Shown: positions 33,552-34,211 of the stretch, piece after piece
Numbering within the stretch: position 1 is the first letter of the stretch
Layout: each line of letters begins with the position of its first letter
Translations under genes and position numbers: made by a program
Notes under the pieces: model-generated
What the model was told of the DNA's origin: nothing
The model's input: only the letters and a program-made list of their open reading frames with translations
Databases searched by the model: none
DNA from: an uncultured Eubacteriales bacterium
Lineage (GTDB): Bacteria; Bacillota; Clostridia; Oscillospirales; QAMX01
Direction: 5' to 3'
Assembly (NCBI GenBank): GCA_905205975.1
Contig: CAJLFQ010000020.1
Coordinates: 1-34,211, forward strand
DNA: 34,211 nt

Positions 33552-33580
33552 TTGCTTTTTGAAGCCGGATATGATATACT
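33552..33580 (+). promoter_or_regulatory. Promoter of the partial gene at 33627
   Basis: TTGCTT, a 17-base spacer and TATACT. It lies back to back with the divergent AraC promoter, about 45 bp apart, which allows joint control. Confidence 0.65.
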
Positions 33581-33626
33581 GTTTTCGGCATCTTGAATCT
33601 GCCTGAAAAAGGAGGAATTCCCCCCA

Positions 33627-34211
33627 TGAACACAATGAAATACACGACAGCCAGCATGAATGAATGGCTGTACCCTGACAGCAAGGTTGAAACCGCCCGG
33701 CATGAAATCCATTTGACCGCCGTTCGCGGCGGTTCTGCCGGTTTCCAGATTCTCTGCAACAACGTCACCGCCGACCGTATCACCGCCGCATACACCGCCG
33801 CCGGTTCTGCGCCGTACCGTGCGGAGCTTTTCCGCGAACGGTCTGTCAACGTCCCGAAAAACACGGGCGTCCACGGCTTTACCGCCGATTGGGAGACGGC
33901 GAAAGACTATGCGACGCGTCCGGCGCCTTTCCGCGTGTTCGACGCGATTGAGCCAATCCCATCTGACGGGGTGGCGCGCCTCGCGGAAACGGAAGCCATT
34001 TACGTTTCGTTCGCTGTGGATCCGGCCTGTCCGGCCGGCCGGTACACCGGAACCGTCACTGTAAACGACGCTGCAGTTGCCGTCGAACTGACCGTCGCCA
34101 ACGCGGTTCAGCCTGCGGAAACATTGAACTTTACCAACTGGTTCCCGCTCAGTACATACGGCACCAAGCCCTGGTCGGAAGAACACTGGGCAATTCTGGA
34201 ACAGCTGGGCC
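33627..34211 (+). CDS. Glycoside-hydrolase-like protein (DUF4091 type), 5' part only
   Basis: The frame starts at an ATG with AAAAAGGAGG upstream and stays open to the end of the window (195 codons), so the gene is cut. It begins MNTMKYTTASMNEWLYPDSK. It shows a beta-sandwich-like region containing RGGSAGFQILCNN (about 35-47), a CPAGRYTGTVTV strand (about 139-150) and the start of a second domain at NFTNWFPLSTYGTKPWSEEHW. This order of a beta domain followed by a barrel is typical of DUF4091, GH123-like proteins. No signal peptide is seen. The enzyme activity cannot be told. The assignment rests on remembered family features. Confidence 0.65.

Noticed and set aside
1..34211. CRISPR arrays, tRNA or rRNA genes, insertion sequences, phage genes or attachment sites.
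   Set aside because: No regularly spaced repeats, RNA gene signatures, transposase or integrase motifs, or flanking target duplications were seen on either strand.

Overview
The window looks like a chromosome segment of a Gram-positive Bacillota, most likely class Clostridia. The evidence is a WalRK-type two-component operon with YycH- and YycI-like genes, a lipobox lipoprotein, a protein with S-layer-homology-like repeats, DUF1846 and DUF3793 genes, strong GGAGG ribosome sites and housekeeping-type TTGNNN-N17-TATAAT promoters. Base composition is GC-rich by eye. No rRNA, tRNA, CRISPR array, phage gene or transposase was found. A finer taxonomic placement cannot be made from the sequence alone.

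Region 1 (1-6.6 kb, minus strand) is a probable metal or metallophore locus: an alpha/beta hydrolase, an AraC regulator, a ZinT-like lipoprotein and two half-size ABC transporters. Region 2 (6.9-10 kb, plus strand) holds a second AraC regulator, a Gfo/Idh/MocA oxidoreductase and a xylose-isomerase-like TIM-barrel protein, closed by a clear terminator. Region 3 (10-16.3 kb, minus strand) is an XRE regulator, a WalR-like response regulator, a WalK-like kinase, YycH- and YycI-like proteins and a Cof-type HAD phosphatase.

Region 4 (16.3-28.5 kb, plus strand) holds a PduL-type phosphotransacylase, then a translationally coupled ChbG deacetylase with two tandem calcineurin-like phosphoesterases. 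It continues with proB-proA, a DUF1846 gene, a GH29 alpha-L-fucosidase, a DapA-family aldolase, a GH4 glycosidase and a small membrane-anchored protein. Region 5 (28.5-31.2 kb, plus strand) is a sigma-70-family gene broken by two single-base frameshifts, followed by an intact membrane-anchored putative anti-sigma protein and an exported SLH-like protein, closed by a strong terminator.

Region 6 (31.3-34.2 kb) has a flavodoxin and a DUF3793 protein on the minus strand behind a third AraC regulator. That regulator resembles the one in region 1. A truncated, divergently transcribed glycoside-hydrolase-like gene runs off the right end.

The main new observation is an inverted repeat, GTTAG-N6-CTAAC, found 20-44 bp upstream of three minus-strand start codons: the ZinT-like lipoprotein, the hydrolase and the DUF3793-flavodoxin pair. 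I saw it nowhere else. It ties regions 1 and 6 into one candidate metal- or redox-linked regulon. The second is the double frameshift in the sigma factor, whose downstream partner genes are still intact. Carbohydrate scavenging (fucosides, galactosides, deacetylation of amino sugars) is the main theme of regions 2 and 4.
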